Shown piece by piece: positions 14,803 through 22,635 of a DNA stretch of 34,104 nucleotides. How positions within the stretch are numbered: the stretch's first letter is position 1; every line of letters starts with the position of its first letter. Where the stretch lies: assembly GCA_001002415.1 (NCBI GenBank), contig LCMB01000011.1:1-34104 (forward strand), in the 5' to 3' direction. This DNA comes from Microgenomates group bacterium GW2011_GWF2_46_18. Its GTDB lineage: Bacteria > Patescibacteriota > Microgenomatia > UBA1400 > UBA12108. Below the pieces are notes generated by a model. The model was not told the DNA's origin, made no database searches, and worked only from the letters and a program-made list of their open reading frames with translations. The position numbers and the translations under genes are program-made.

Positions 14803-14857
14803 TCTGGTGTACTTTGCTTGTAAATAATCACAAAAATTATTGGCAAGGTACACCAGA
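14803..14857 (+). repeat. Long inverted repeat (hairpin) upstream of the 101-aa membrane protein gene
   Basis: TCTGGTGTAC (14803-14812) pairs with GTACACCAGA (14848-14857). After one T-G pair, TTGC (14814-14817) pairs with GCAA (14843-14846), and inner AATAAT and ATTATT can pair too. No T-run follows, so it is not a typical terminator. It lies about 40 nt before the start codon and could be a 5' UTR stabiliser, a control hairpin or the end of a lost mobile element. Confidence 0.65.
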
Positions 14858-14895
14858 TTATTTGGTGAAAAAAATTGAGAAAAGGAGAAAGTAAG

Positions 14896-15201
14896 ATGGA
14901 ACAAAATGTTACGAGTTGGTTGTTAGACCCAGCCTCATGGTTGGCGCCAGGTCCGGTTGCTCAGTTCATTGGGATTTTGTTGGTAGGCTTCGCCTTCCTG
15001 CAGTCTCTTCCCAATGATTGGGCTGGTGGCAAGCTCTTTTCCCGTAAAGCCGCGTGGCTCACCTACATATTGACCGCCGTCTATGTGATGGTTGTCTTTG
15101 TAGCGCCATTTGTTGGCTACGGTGTTGTGCTTGCCCTTGTCGTGATTTTCACCCTGCTCATCGTCGCATTCCGTGTGCGCGAGAGTTGGAAGACTCAGTA
15201 A
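14896..15201 (+). CDS. Small integral membrane protein (three predicted helices)
   Basis: A 101-aa protein starting MEQNVTSWLLDPASWLAPGP. Hydrophobic segments lie at about residues 20-38, 52-71 and 73-92, with a short polar loop (PNDWAGGKLFSRK) between the first and second and a basic end (RVRESWKTQ). No enzyme motif is visible and I do not recognise the family. ATG 14896 has AAAGGAG 8 nt upstream; the frame is open back to 14875 but without a better start. Unlike most genes here it is Shine-Dalgarno led, has no -10 next to the start, and its coding strand is not purine-rich. It is followed 19 nt later by the lipoprotein gene, so the two form an operon. Confidence 0.72.
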   Translation: MEQNVTSWLLDPASWLAPGPVAQFIGILLVGFAFLQSLPNDWAGGKLFSRKAAWLTYILTAVYVMVVFVAPFVGYGVVLALVVIFTLLIVAFRVRESWKTQ

Positions 15202-15220
15202 TGAGTTTTAGGAGATTCCC

Positions 15221-15718
15221 ATGAAAAAGATCTTGATCCCCCTGTTCGTGATTGTTGCCCTGTTGTCGGCATGCCTCCCCAACCCCGGCTCACCTTCTGT
15301 GCCGACTGCACAGCCGCTGAATGCTCCCGTTGATTTGGGAACAGCAGATTGTCGCAATCATGGTGTCACTTCTTGGCAGAATGACAACCAAGTCTCCGGT
15401 GCAAGCTATGGAGAAGCTCCAGTTGGCGGTCTCGATGAGACATGCTGGGTGGTAGCACAAACTTGGTGGGTTGACTCCAATGGCACTTCCCATCGGGCAG
15501 TGTTTGCGGTTCGTCCCCACACGGTCGCGTGGCTTTCGGGTCACAAAGGTGGTACAGGTTGGTATTTTGGCGGCAGCATAGCTGACGTTAAAGCCAATTT
15601 GGCTGATCAATCCCGACAACTGTTGGAACGCGATGGTGAGATGGACACTTTGACAATCATCCTTCCGGATGACGCTGCGAAGTTTCCTATCCTCACCCGC
15701 TTTTCACAGAAGCAGTAA
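15221..15718 (+). CDS. Lipoprotein, unknown function
   Basis: A 165-aa protein with a type II signal peptide: basic MKK, a hydrophobic core and lipobox LSAC with Cys18 as the lipidation site. A Pro/Ser-rich linker follows (to about residue 40). Then comes a compact domain with two Cys (in TADCRNHG and DETCWVVAQ), several Trp, and a beta-rich block HRAVFAVRPHTVAWLSGHKGG. It should be anchored outside the cytoplasmic membrane. I do not recognise the domain. AGGAG 6 nt before ATG 15221 supports the start. Codon use is C-richer than the neighbours, as in the preceding membrane protein gene. The operon ends at a long-stem terminator. Confidence 0.82.
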   Translation: MKKILIPLFVIVALLSACLPNPGSPSVPTAQPLNAPVDLGTADCRNHGVTSWQNDNQVSGASYGEAPVGGLDETCWVVAQTWWVDSNGTSHRAVFAVRPHTVAWLSGHKGGTGWYFGGSIADVKANLADQSRQLLERDGEMDTLTIILPDDAAKFPILTRFSQKQ

Positions 15719-15737
15719 CCGGTCTAGCAAACCGAAG

Positions 15738-15840
15738 AAAACTGGAGTGACCAAACTCAGCCACCCACATGCAGTCGCTCACGCGAACTTGCATAACCTG
15801 TCGACATTTGTCGCACATGGGCTGCCTCCAGTTTTTATTT
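15738..15840 (+). terminator. Long-stem intrinsic terminator (or small RNA) after the lipoprotein gene
   Basis: AAAACTGGAG (15738-15747) pairs perfectly with CTCCAGTTTT (15826-15835), and CAGCC (15758-15762) with GGCTG (15820-15824) inside it. A T-rich tail follows. The enclosed 78 nt are unusual for a simple terminator and contain more self-complementary pieces. No ORF is supported between 15719 and 15955. Confidence 0.65.
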
Positions 15841-15920
15841 ACAACTTAGGTTTTACGACCACTAGCGAGAATGTATCGTATCTTTCCTTAATCGGAAACT
15901 ATACCTACACGCCTCGCTTC

Positions 15921-15948
15921 TTGAGTACATAATAATTTGTGTGCTCAA
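15921..15948 (+). repeat. Short hairpin before the FkbM gene
   Basis: TTGAGTACA (15921-15929) pairs with TGTGCTCAA (15940-15948), with one T-G pair and a 10-nt loop. It ends 7 nt before the ATG at 15956 and covers the alternative GTG at 15941. It may be an operator or a translation-control hairpin. Confidence 0.45.
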
Positions 15949-15955
15949 AGGCGAT

Positions 15956-16819
15956 ATGGAGAAGATACTAGAAAAAATTAATATGATATTTGGCGGAAGG
16001 GGAATGGACAAGAAGTTTCCCTTTTTGTTGTGGCTATTTAAGTATGTATTTGCCATGATTCAAAAAGATTCACCAATAACTGTAAACACAGGTTATGGAA
16101 AGAATCTGATAGTGTCGGCACGTGATGCGGGCTTAGGGCTGATGTTACGGACGCGCGGTAAGTACGAACCGCTTTTGACTGATTACCTACAAACAAACGT
16201 GAAACAGAGTGTGATAGCTGTAGATATAGGTGCGAATGTGGGATATTTTACCAAACAATTAGCTGAATTGGTGGGGAATAAAGGGAGGGTAATAGGGTTT
16301 GAACCTTGTGAGACAAATTGGAAATATTTAACAAAAAATGTAGCTGGACATAAGAATGTTGTGATAGTGCAAGTTGCCTTGAGTGATACTGATGGTTTGC
16401 ACCGGTTTAGTGAAGATAGGGCTAATCCTGGGGAGAATGGGTTGAGTAGAAGGGGTAATTTGCGTGTGAAAACGATGACGATGGATGGTTGGATGAAGGC
16501 AAAAAGAATACAAAAAATTAATCTGATCAAAATCGACGTCGAAGGGGCGGAGGTGATGGTGCTAAAAGGCGCTAAAACCATGATCCGCAACCAAAAGAAA
16601 ATCACAGTGATCTGCGAGTGTAACCCAGAAGCATTACAAAAGCTCGGGTATTCTGCGATTGATTTGACCAAAATTTTAAAGTCTTGTGGGCTAAAGATAG
16701 GTCAAATCATGGATGAGCGACTCAAGATAAAGTGCGACTATACACCAGAAAAATTGAATATGATGCTCGCAAAATCTGCTTATGTGACACTAATTTCGGA
16801 AGGTGGATATGCAAAATAA
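15956..16819 (+). CDS. FkbM-family methyltransferase
   Basis: A SAM-dependent methyltransferase of the type that often methylates sugars in surface glycans. 287 aa. The SAM-binding motif is VDIGANVGYFTKQLAELVG (about residues 83-101), followed by RVIGFEPCETNWKYL, where the acidic residue binds the ribose. The family C-terminal blocks MTMDGW and LIKIDVEGAEVMVLKGA are clear. The first 60 residues are basic and hydrophobic and could touch the membrane. ATG 15956 is preferred over GTG 15941, which lies inside a hairpin. The end overlaps the start of the glycosyltransferase gene by 11 nt. Confidence 0.88.
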   Translation: MEKILEKINMIFGGRGMDKKFPFLLWLFKYVFAMIQKDSPITVNTGYGKNLIVSARDAGLGLMLRTRGKYEPLLTDYLQTNVKQSVIAVDIGANVGYFTKQLAELVGNKGRVIGFEPCETNWKYLTKNVAGHKNVVIVQVALSDTDGLHRFSEDRANPGENGLSRRGNLRVKTMTMDGWMKAKRIQKINLIKIDVEGAEVMVLKGAKTMIRNQKKITVICECNPEALQKLGYSAIDLTKILKSCGLKIGQIMDERLKIKCDYTPEKLNMMLAKSAYVTLISEGGYAK

Positions 16820-17750
16820 AAAATTGCACCCACTAGTCAGTGTCATAATGACTGCATACAACGCGGATAAATTTGTAGGGCAAGCGGTCGGCAGTATCCA
16901 AGCTCAAACATATCCAAACTTGGAACTAATAGTAGTAAACGATGGATCGGTTGATAATACGCTTTCTGTAGTGCGAAAAATTGCACAATCTGATAAGCGT
17001 ATCAAGGTAATTAGTTATGATAAAAATAGAGGAGCTAGCTATGCTTCAAATCTCGCTTTAGATAAAGCTCGTGGAAAACTCATAGCCCGTATGGACGCGG
17101 ATGATATTGCAATTGTAGATAGATTTGAAAAACAAGTGAATTATTTACTATCTAATCCTGAGGCGATTGCGGTCGGGGGGCAGTGTGAGCTGATCGATAG
17201 TTTGGGTAAAAGTATTGGAGAGAAAAGCTTTCCTTTAATTCACACCCAAATTTATTCGGCTCTATACCAATATAACCCTGTACAACACCCGACTATTATG
17301 GTAAATACAAAACTACTAGGGAAACACAAACTTGTCTATCACTCTGATGTGGTACTAGCACATGACCTAGAACTATTGTTTTTTTTGGCTCAATACGGTC
17401 AACTCGCCAACTTACCTGACACTATTCTCCAATATCGTATCCACAATGACTCTCTTTCACTACGCAACCCTAAGAAGACATTCTATGACACGATTGCTGT
17501 GAGAAGTAGGGCGGTCAAGAAGTATGGATATGTACCAAACTTGCGAGGGCAGGTTATGGGGTTAATGCAACAAATGATCGTAGGAATATTGCCTAATGTG
17601 ATTATTTATCCGTTGTTTCACCTGATCAGGATGAGTCAGGTTGGGGATGTAAAGACGCTAGTTTTAAGTACCGGGAGATATACGACAAGACAAATACAAT
17701 TGAGATTGGCTGGAATGACGGCTGCTATAGCTACATGGTTGGTGAGGTAA
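16809..17750 (+). CDS. Family 2 glycosyltransferase
   Basis: An inverting GT-A glycosyltransferase, 313 aa. The N-terminal domain shows VSVIMTAYNADKFVGQAVGSI, ELIVVNDGSVDNTL, and the metal/nucleotide-binding RMDADDIA near residue 95. QHPTIMVNTKLLG and HDLELLFFLA are typical acceptor-side blocks. A hydrophobic stretch near residues 250-270 suggests membrane contact. It transfers a sugar from a nucleotide donor onto a lipid or glycan acceptor; donor and acceptor are not shown. ATG 16809 overlaps the end of the FkbM gene, so translation is coupled. Together with the large membrane protein downstream it forms a surface glycan module. Confidence 0.9.
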   Translation: MQNKKLHPLVSVIMTAYNADKFVGQAVGSIQAQTYPNLELIVVNDGSVDNTLSVVRKIAQSDKRIKVISYDKNRGASYASNLALDKARGKLIARMDADDIAIVDRFEKQVNYLLSNPEAIAVGGQCELIDSLGKSIGEKSFPLIHTQIYSALYQYNPVQHPTIMVNTKLLGKHKLVYHSDVVLAHDLELLFFLAQYGQLANLPDTILQYRIHNDSLSLRNPKKTFYDTIAVRSRAVKKYGYVPNLRGQVMGLMQQMIVGILPNVIIYPLFHLIRMSQVGDVKTLVLSTGRYTTRQIQLRLAGMTAAIATWLVR

Positions 17751-17756
17751 TATACT
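17751..17756 (+). promoter_or_regulatory. -10-like TATACT for the 994-aa membrane protein gene
   Basis: TATACT ends 9 nt before the ATG at 17766. There is no Shine-Dalgarno. This is weaker support than for the genes with 6-nt spacing. Confidence 0.35.
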
Positions 17757-17765
17757 AAATCTAAG

Positions 17766-20750
17766 ATGAAAAAACTGTTGAGATGGCTAAGCTGGCGGAA
17801 GATAATTTTTTTACTGATCCTTGGAACTGTAATATTTCAAAATAGAATTGGTGTTAACGAGTATTTGTCGGGGTGGGATAACTTGCACCCAGAAATTAAC
17901 TTTAAGTTGGAAATAAGTAGGGGGTTGAGTGTTGTGTGGCAAGAATTTCGAGGTTTGGGTCACCTAGGTGGGATGGGTCATGTAGCTGATTTATCTAGGA
18001 CAATTCTGCTTTGGATAGTGAGTTTTGTAGTGCCTAGCAATTATTTGCGATGGGTGTGGCACATGGGGATGTTGGCACTCGGCCCGATAGGGATGTGGTA
18101 TTTGACAATGAAACTGTGGAAGTGGAGTGAATCGGCTAGTTTGGTTACTAGCGCTTTTTATCTACTTAATTTGGCGACTGTCCAGTATTTTTACACCCCT
18201 TACGAATCATTTAGTGGATTTTATGGATTTTTGCCGTGGCTAATTTCTATGTTTACGAGATATCTAAAAGAGGGGAACAGACGTGATTTACTCAAATTTT
18301 TGGGAGTTTCGATACTGGCTACGACGGCTTTTTATGTACAGACATTGTTTGTGGTTTATGTGCTAATACTGGGAATAATTTCTTTGACATATTTGAGTAC
18401 TAACTGGAAAAGAGTTTTGACTGGATGGACAGTTGTATTTATGGTAAATGCATTTTGGTTACTACCTGTTATGTATTTTGTGGTGAGTAATGCAGGTGTG
18501 GTAGGAATGTCAAAAATTAACAGCGTTGCCTCACCAGAAACTGCTCATATGAATGAAGCAATGGGTGGGTGGAGAGATGTATTGTCGATGCGTGGATTCT
18601 GGCTAGAATATCTTGAGTGGAAAGGTAATGGTTGGGGGAGACTACTGCAGGTTTGGCAAGGATGGGTGAGTGATAATATTGCCAGCTTACTGAATCTATT
18701 GGTAGCTGGGTTGAGTATTTTTGGGACCGTGATGGGGGTGATAAAAAAGCGGATAAGCTCGTGGGTTATATTGGTCTTTGGACTGACATATTTTATGTTG
18801 GCATCTAATAATCCTCCAATTGGATTTGTATATAGTTGGCTGATCGGAAAAGTCCCTTTTTTTGGAGAGATGTTTAGGTCGGTGTTTACTAAATGGTCAG
18901 CGGTGATGGCAATGGTACTGGCTATGGGTTTGGGCGTAATTGTGGAGGTTTTGGAAAGGAAAAAATTGGCAGTAAATATTTTGGCTGTTTTTATAATTGG
19001 AGTTTCTGGTTATATTGTGTGGCCAGTTTTCCAGGGAAGTTTAGTGTTTGATTCGATGAAGGTGGAATTCCCTGATGAATACAGACTGTTGTACCGATTC
19101 TTTGACAAAGAAAATAAGAGTGGACGAGTTGTATATTTACCTAGTGCTTGGATGTGGGGATGGCAGGTACATGATTGGGGGTATTCCGGGAGTGGATTTT
19201 TGTGGTATGGGATAGAACAACCAATATTAGACCGGGCTTTTGATGTGTGGAGCCCGTATAACGAGGGATTTTATAATGAGTTTAGTGATGCGCTGTATAG
19301 AGAAGAGACGGGGAGAGTGAGGAGGGTGCTAGATAAATACGATGTGGGATATGTACTACTGGATGAGAGTGTAATTGCGCCGGGGCAAGATGCGACAATA
19401 CTCAGGATAGAGGAAACGAAAAAAATTGCTGAGCAACTAGGGTGGAAACAGACATTCCGCGAAGGAGCTTTGACGGTGTGGGAGACCGGAGAAGAGACTG
19501 GTTTTGTAAGCACGCCAAGAGAATATACGTGGGTCGAGGCAGATACAGCCAAAGTGAGGAGGGATGTAGTGTATGAGGAAGTGGGGACGTATATTTCGGA
19601 AAACTCAGAAGACTCAGAAAACTCGGAGAGAGGAATAATTTTTCCTTTTGCAGGACTGATGAGGGAAGAGATCACGGGAGTAGAGTACCAGGATAATAGC
19701 CTACAGATTACCGCTAACAAAGTAGAACAAGGTCAAGAATTGGTGGTGCCGGGGTGGGAAGTGGGGCAAATTGTGCGGATTAATTATCAGGACGAAGTGC
19801 CACTGCCAGCGTACAAAGTAAACGACTTAGATGGTCCAGTATTTAGGGGGAAGGAGAAACCAGAAGAGGGGAAAAACTATATTGTGGCGAGGGTGAGTGA
19901 GAATGAGGAGTGGAGTGAGTACAGACAAGATTTTAGATTCCAGATGTTAGATTCCAGGGTAATAGTGGAGGTTGGGGGAGAGCCATTTGTGTATGATTTT
20001 GGGAGGAGTGGGCAGGGAACTATCGGAAATTGTGATGTCCTAAGCCGGGGGATGGCAGAGAAGAGCGGGAATGTGTACATAGCGGACGAAAGAGGAGCTG
20101 TGTGTGATTATGTGGTCATGAGTGAGCTGGATCCGCGCCTCCCGTATTTGATGAGAGTGAGAGGGGAGAACATTGAGGGGAGAAGCGTCAAGTTTTTCCT
20201 GTGGAATACGGGATCAAAAAGAAATGATTTGGAGTATTTGTTAGGGAAGAGTGAGTTTGATCAGGCCTTTACCATGCTGCCTTGGAGCTGGGACGGGTTT
20301 TATACCCTAAATATTGAGACGCGGAGTTTTGGACAAAGGACAGAAAATATTGTGGAACCAGTAGAGGTGAGATGGTTGCCACTATCGCAGATAGCAGGAA
20401 CAAAACTGATAACTAATCAAACACTTGATAATAATCTCAGAATAATAGAGGTAAGTAAGACGGGGACGTGGTTGTACAAAGTAAAAGTAGAGGGGCAGGG
20501 ACTAATCAAGTTATCTCAGGGATATGATGCGGGATGGGTGGCAATAAAAACTGAAAACTCAAAGTTCAAAGTGCAAAAGTTTAGCCACGTAAAAGTTGAT
20601 GGCTGGGCGAATGGATGGGAAATAAACTCAAAACTCAAAAATCAAAACTCAGAAGTAATAATTTTTTACTGGCCACAGTTACTCGAATATGTTGGCTTGA
20701 TCGTATTGGTGGGAACGGGTTTGGGTTTGCTCTTGAAGAAACGTGGTTGA
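17766..20750 (+). CDS. Large multi-pass membrane protein, glycosyltransferase-like (GT-C type architecture)
   Basis: 994 aa. The first 420 residues hold about ten transmembrane helices. After the first comes an extracytoplasmic loop with SGWDNLHPEINFKLEISRG and WQEFRGLGHLGGMGH, where the Asp-containing loop recalls the acidic loop of GT-C enzymes. About 540 residues of soluble outside domain follow, including LPSAWMWGWQVHDWGYSG, then a last helix and a Lys/Arg end (GLLLKKRG). This is the plan of polyprenyl-sugar-dependent glycosyltransferases and of arabinofuranosyltransferase-like proteins, but the reaction is not proven. I recall similar long proteins from Patescibacteria genomes. TCAAAA-type repeats occur in the soluble part (19598-19630, 20551-20580, 20631-20657) and encode Ser/Lys/Asn-rich linkers. 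Confidence 0.78.
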   Translation: MKKLLRWLSWRKIIFLLILGTVIFQNRIGVNEYLSGWDNLHPEINFKLEISRGLSVVWQEFRGLGHLGGMGHVADLSRTILLWIVSFVVPSNYLRWVWHMGMLALGPIGMWYLTMKLWKWSESASLVTSAFYLLNLATVQYFYTPYESFSGFYGFLPWLISMFTRYLKEGNRRDLLKFLGVSILATTAFYVQTLFVVYVLILGIISLTYLSTNWKRVLTGWTVVFMVNAFWLLPVMYFVVSNAGVVGMSKINSVASPETAHMNEAMGGWRDVLSMRGFWLEYLEWKGNGWGRLLQVWQGWVSDNIASLLNLLVAGLSIFGTVMGVIKKRISSWVILVFGLTYFMLASNNPPIGFVYSWLIGKVPFFGEMFRSVFTKWSAVMAMVLAMGLGVIVEVLERKKLAVNILAVFIIGVSGYIVWPVFQGSLVFDSMKVEFPDEYRLLYRFFDKENKSGRVVYLPSAWMWGWQVHDWGYSGSGFLWYGIEQPILDRAFDVWSPYNEGFYNEFSDALYREETGRVRRVLDKYDVGYVLLDESVIAPGQDATILRIEETKKIAEQLGWKQTFREGALTVWETGEETGFVSTPREYTWVEADTAKVRRDVVYEEVGTYISENSEDSENSERGIIFPFAGLMREEITGVEYQDNSLQITANKVEQGQELVVPGWEVGQIVRINYQDEVPLPAYKVNDLDGPVFRGKEKPEEGKNYIVARVSENEEWSEYRQDFRFQMLDSRVIVEVGGEPFVYDFGRSGQGTIGNCDVLSRGMAEKSGNVYIADERGAVCDYVVMSELDPRLPYLMRVRGENIEGRSVKFFLWNTGSKRNDLEYLLGKSEFDQAFTMLPWSWDGFYTLNIETRSFGQRTENIVEPVEVRWLPLSQIAGTKLITNQTLDNNLRIIEVSKTGTWLYKVKVEGQGLIKLSQGYDAGWVAIKTENSKFKVQKFSHVKVDGWANGWEINSKLKNQNSEVIIFYWPQLLEYVGLIVLVGTGLGLLLKKRG

Positions 20751-20822
20751 ATGTTCCGACGTACGATATTATAAAAAACTAAAACTGAGTAGGTGTGATT
20801 ATTTTTGAGAGGTTGTGGGGGA

Positions 20823-21617
20823 GTGATAAAGCTCGGTATAGTGGATAAGTATGAGTTTGGTGGCAGAATTTTTGGGGAATTTGAGCATGAGTTATATAAG
20901 ATTGGCAGGTTGCCGACACTAGAGGCAAAATCAGCGGCGTTGAGGGGTAGGTTGGACTTGGCAGTGAGCGCACTGGTTACTTGGGATGATTTACAGCGCG
21001 AATTGAGAGAAATACCTGGATTGGGAGATATTCAATCGTTAATTAATGATGAGCTAAGGGAAGTGAAAGAGAAGGAACCATTGGAACATGAGCTAGTTTT
21101 GTTAAAAGATAAACATTTACCTTGGTATGAACGAGAACGAGCGAAGGACTATTGGAATGTGGCAAATGAGATGGCAGATGTACTCGTATTTGTAGTTGGC
21201 AAAATGAGGCGGTCTTGCCCGAACGATCCTAATAGTGAGGAAGTGATGGCAGCTTTGATGGGACGCTCGGAATATATTGATAAACCACTCATTAATGAAA
21301 TGATCGCGAGAACGGCGGCATTGGGAATGGATTTGGCAGAAATAATGATCTTAAAAACGGAAGTAAATTTTCAGCACCGGGATTCGGGTTTACTACCCTG
21401 GGTGAGAGGAGATGGGTTTATGAAGGAGATCCGCCGCTCGATCGGCAATGCGGATAGCCAGATTCCTCATTTGGCTCAAGGGTTTTTGGGCGAGACAGTG
21501 TTGACGAGATTGCAGGCTCCTAAATTGATGAGTGGGGAAAGAGTTGACCTATCTAATTTGAAAAATATTTTTGCTCACGAATTACTTAATCGAGCAAGTA
21601 TGTTTGTTGTCAATTAG
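20823..21617 (+). CDS. MazG-like (all-alpha NTP pyrophosphatase fold) protein
   Basis: About 264 aa, mainly helical. A metal-site pattern is visible: EXXE in NDELREVKE (Glu77, Glu80) and EXXD in NEMADVLVF (Glu116, Asp119), followed by a downstream Lys-Asn-Arg segment in LKTEVNFQHRD. This is the signature of the all-alpha NTP pyrophosphatase superfamily (MazG, dUTPase and HisE types), although the 35-residue gap is longer than usual. The role would be cleavage of a noncanonical or surplus (d)NTP (inference). Start: GTG 20823 has GAGAGG 9 nt upstream; TTG 20805 would add six residues. It heads a run of nucleotide-related genes. Confidence 0.6.
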   Translation: MIKLGIVDKYEFGGRIFGEFEHELYKIGRLPTLEAKSAALRGRLDLAVSALVTWDDLQRELREIPGLGDIQSLINDELREVKEKEPLEHELVLLKDKHLPWYERERAKDYWNVANEMADVLVFVVGKMRRSCPNDPNSEEVMAALMGRSEYIDKPLINEMIARTAALGMDLAEIMILKTEVNFQHRDSGLLPWVRGDGFMKEIRRSIGNADSQIPHLAQGFLGETVLTRLQAPKLMSGERVDLSNLKNIFAHELLNRASMFVVN

Positions 21618-21622
21618 CAAAT

Positions 21623-22312
21623 ATGGGAAAAAATAATCACTTAGTATACCCACGGGTGAGGCAAAAGCAGGAGGGAATTCGCATTGAGGTGATGGCAGAC
21701 TCGATGAGAGTCGGGAAGACCACGGCAGTCAAAGTAATCGGGGAAGGATTGAGAAAACGGGGACATAGGGTTTTGGAAAGTTATGAGGATTGGCAGCACA
21801 ATCCGTACTTGAAAGAAAGTTATGCCGACCCAGAGAAGAATTTTTTGGAATCACAAAAATGGTTTGTCCAGCGAAAATGGGAGCAGGTAAGCAAAAAGGT
21901 TGATGCTAAAGTGCTGATTCAAGATGTATCCCCGGAAATGGATTTTTGTTATGCCGAGACTAATCGAAGGCTTGGGAGAATGAGCGAAGCACATTTTGGG
22001 GAATACGAGCATTTTTTCCGGCAACTAGATTGGAAGGTAGCTCCGGCTCCTGACTTATTAGTTTATTTGGCAGTAGGGGATGAAGAGTTGATCCGTCGAG
22101 CGCATGAGTCACGGCGAGAGTTTGAGACGGTAGATCCAACTTATTTTTTGATGATGAAACAAGTTAATCGGGAGTGGCTGGCGGGAGCTACGGTTCACCC
22201 AGATTATAATGTGTTGGTGGTGGAGACGGATAAGCTGGATTTTGCGCATGAGGAGAAGGCTCGAACAAAGTTGGTCGAGATGGTCGCAAAGAACTTGAAA
22301 ATTGTTAATTAA
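21623..22312 (+). CDS. Deoxynucleoside kinase-like P-loop protein
   Basis: 229 aa. It has a P-loop variant ADSMRVGKTTA (about residues 25-35), then LESYEDWQHNPYLKESY with an ADPEKNF block and SQKWFVQRKWEQ. This is the order seen in dCK/dGK-type deoxynucleoside kinases (E..xxW.xNPyL, DP, Q..f..R). LLVYLAVGDEELIRRAHESR is the LID/Arg region. Two sites differ from the family: the first P-loop Gly is Asp, and the ERS/DRS base motif reads QDVSPEMDF. Activity and substrate are therefore uncertain, and phosphorylation of a (deoxy)nucleoside is only a proposal. It starts 5 nt after the MazG-like gene. Confidence 0.68.
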   Translation: MGKNNHLVYPRVRQKQEGIRIEVMADSMRVGKTTAVKVIGEGLRKRGHRVLESYEDWQHNPYLKESYADPEKNFLESQKWFVQRKWEQVSKKVDAKVLIQDVSPEMDFCYAETNRRLGRMSEAHFGEYEHFFRQLDWKVAPAPDLLVYLAVGDEELIRRAHESRREFETVDPTYFLMMKQVNREWLAGATVHPDYNVLVVETDKLDFAHEEKARTKLVEMVAKNLKIVN

Positions 22313-22323
22313 TATCCTATAAT
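22295..22323 (+). promoter_or_regulatory. Promoter TTGAAA-17-TATAAT, leaderless
   Basis: TTGAAA at 22295-22300 (inside the preceding gene), a 17-nt spacer, and a perfect TATAAT at 22318-22323. Six nt later is the ATG at 22330. With 14130 it is the best promoter match in the window. Confidence 0.8.
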
Positions 22324-22329
22324 CTTGGG

Positions 22330-22632
22330 ATGTCGAAAAAGGAAGGTCCTTCGCTGTTGGGTTCGGATCAGCAAGAGGGTTATTTTAACCGTGAGTCACC
22401 TCCCGGGCTGTTTAATTGTGAAGTTAAAGGACATAAGCATGATGCTGAGGCTTTTATAGAAGTTTGGACTTTTGAGGGAACAGAATTTATTCCGACTTGT
22501 ATAAGTGGAGCTAGTGGGGTAATTAAAATATTACAGGATGAGATGAAAAGTGGACATGGTGTACGTTGGGTGAATGAGACTCTAGTAATGGTTGCAAGCG
22601 GGATGATTAATGGAACATTAAGCAGTAGATAA
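22330..22632 (+). CDS. Orphan protein of 100 aa with its own strong promoter
   Basis: It starts MSKKEGPSLLGSDQQEGYF and is followed by a mixed alpha/beta stretch (FIEVWTFEGTEFIPTCISG) and a helical end (VIKILQDEMKSGHG). It has no signal peptide and no membrane segment. Two Cys and three His are scattered, with no CxxC. I do not recognise the family. The strong promoter just upstream and the position inside a run of nucleotide-metabolism genes suggest a regulated or highly expressed small protein. The stop is 3 nt before the next ATG, so the CMP-kinase-like gene is probably read from this promoter as well. Confidence 0.65.
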   Translation: MSKKEGPSLLGSDQQEGYFNRESPPGLFNCEVKGHKHDAEAFIEVWTFEGTEFIPTCISGASGVIKILQDEMKSGHGVRWVNETLVMVASGMINGTLSSR

Positions 22633-22635
22633 TAT

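Noticed and set aside
20805-20822. TTG 20805 as start of the MazG-like gene
   Set aside because: No upstream Shine-Dalgarno; GTG 20823 has GAGAGG at 9 nt and loses only six unconserved residues.
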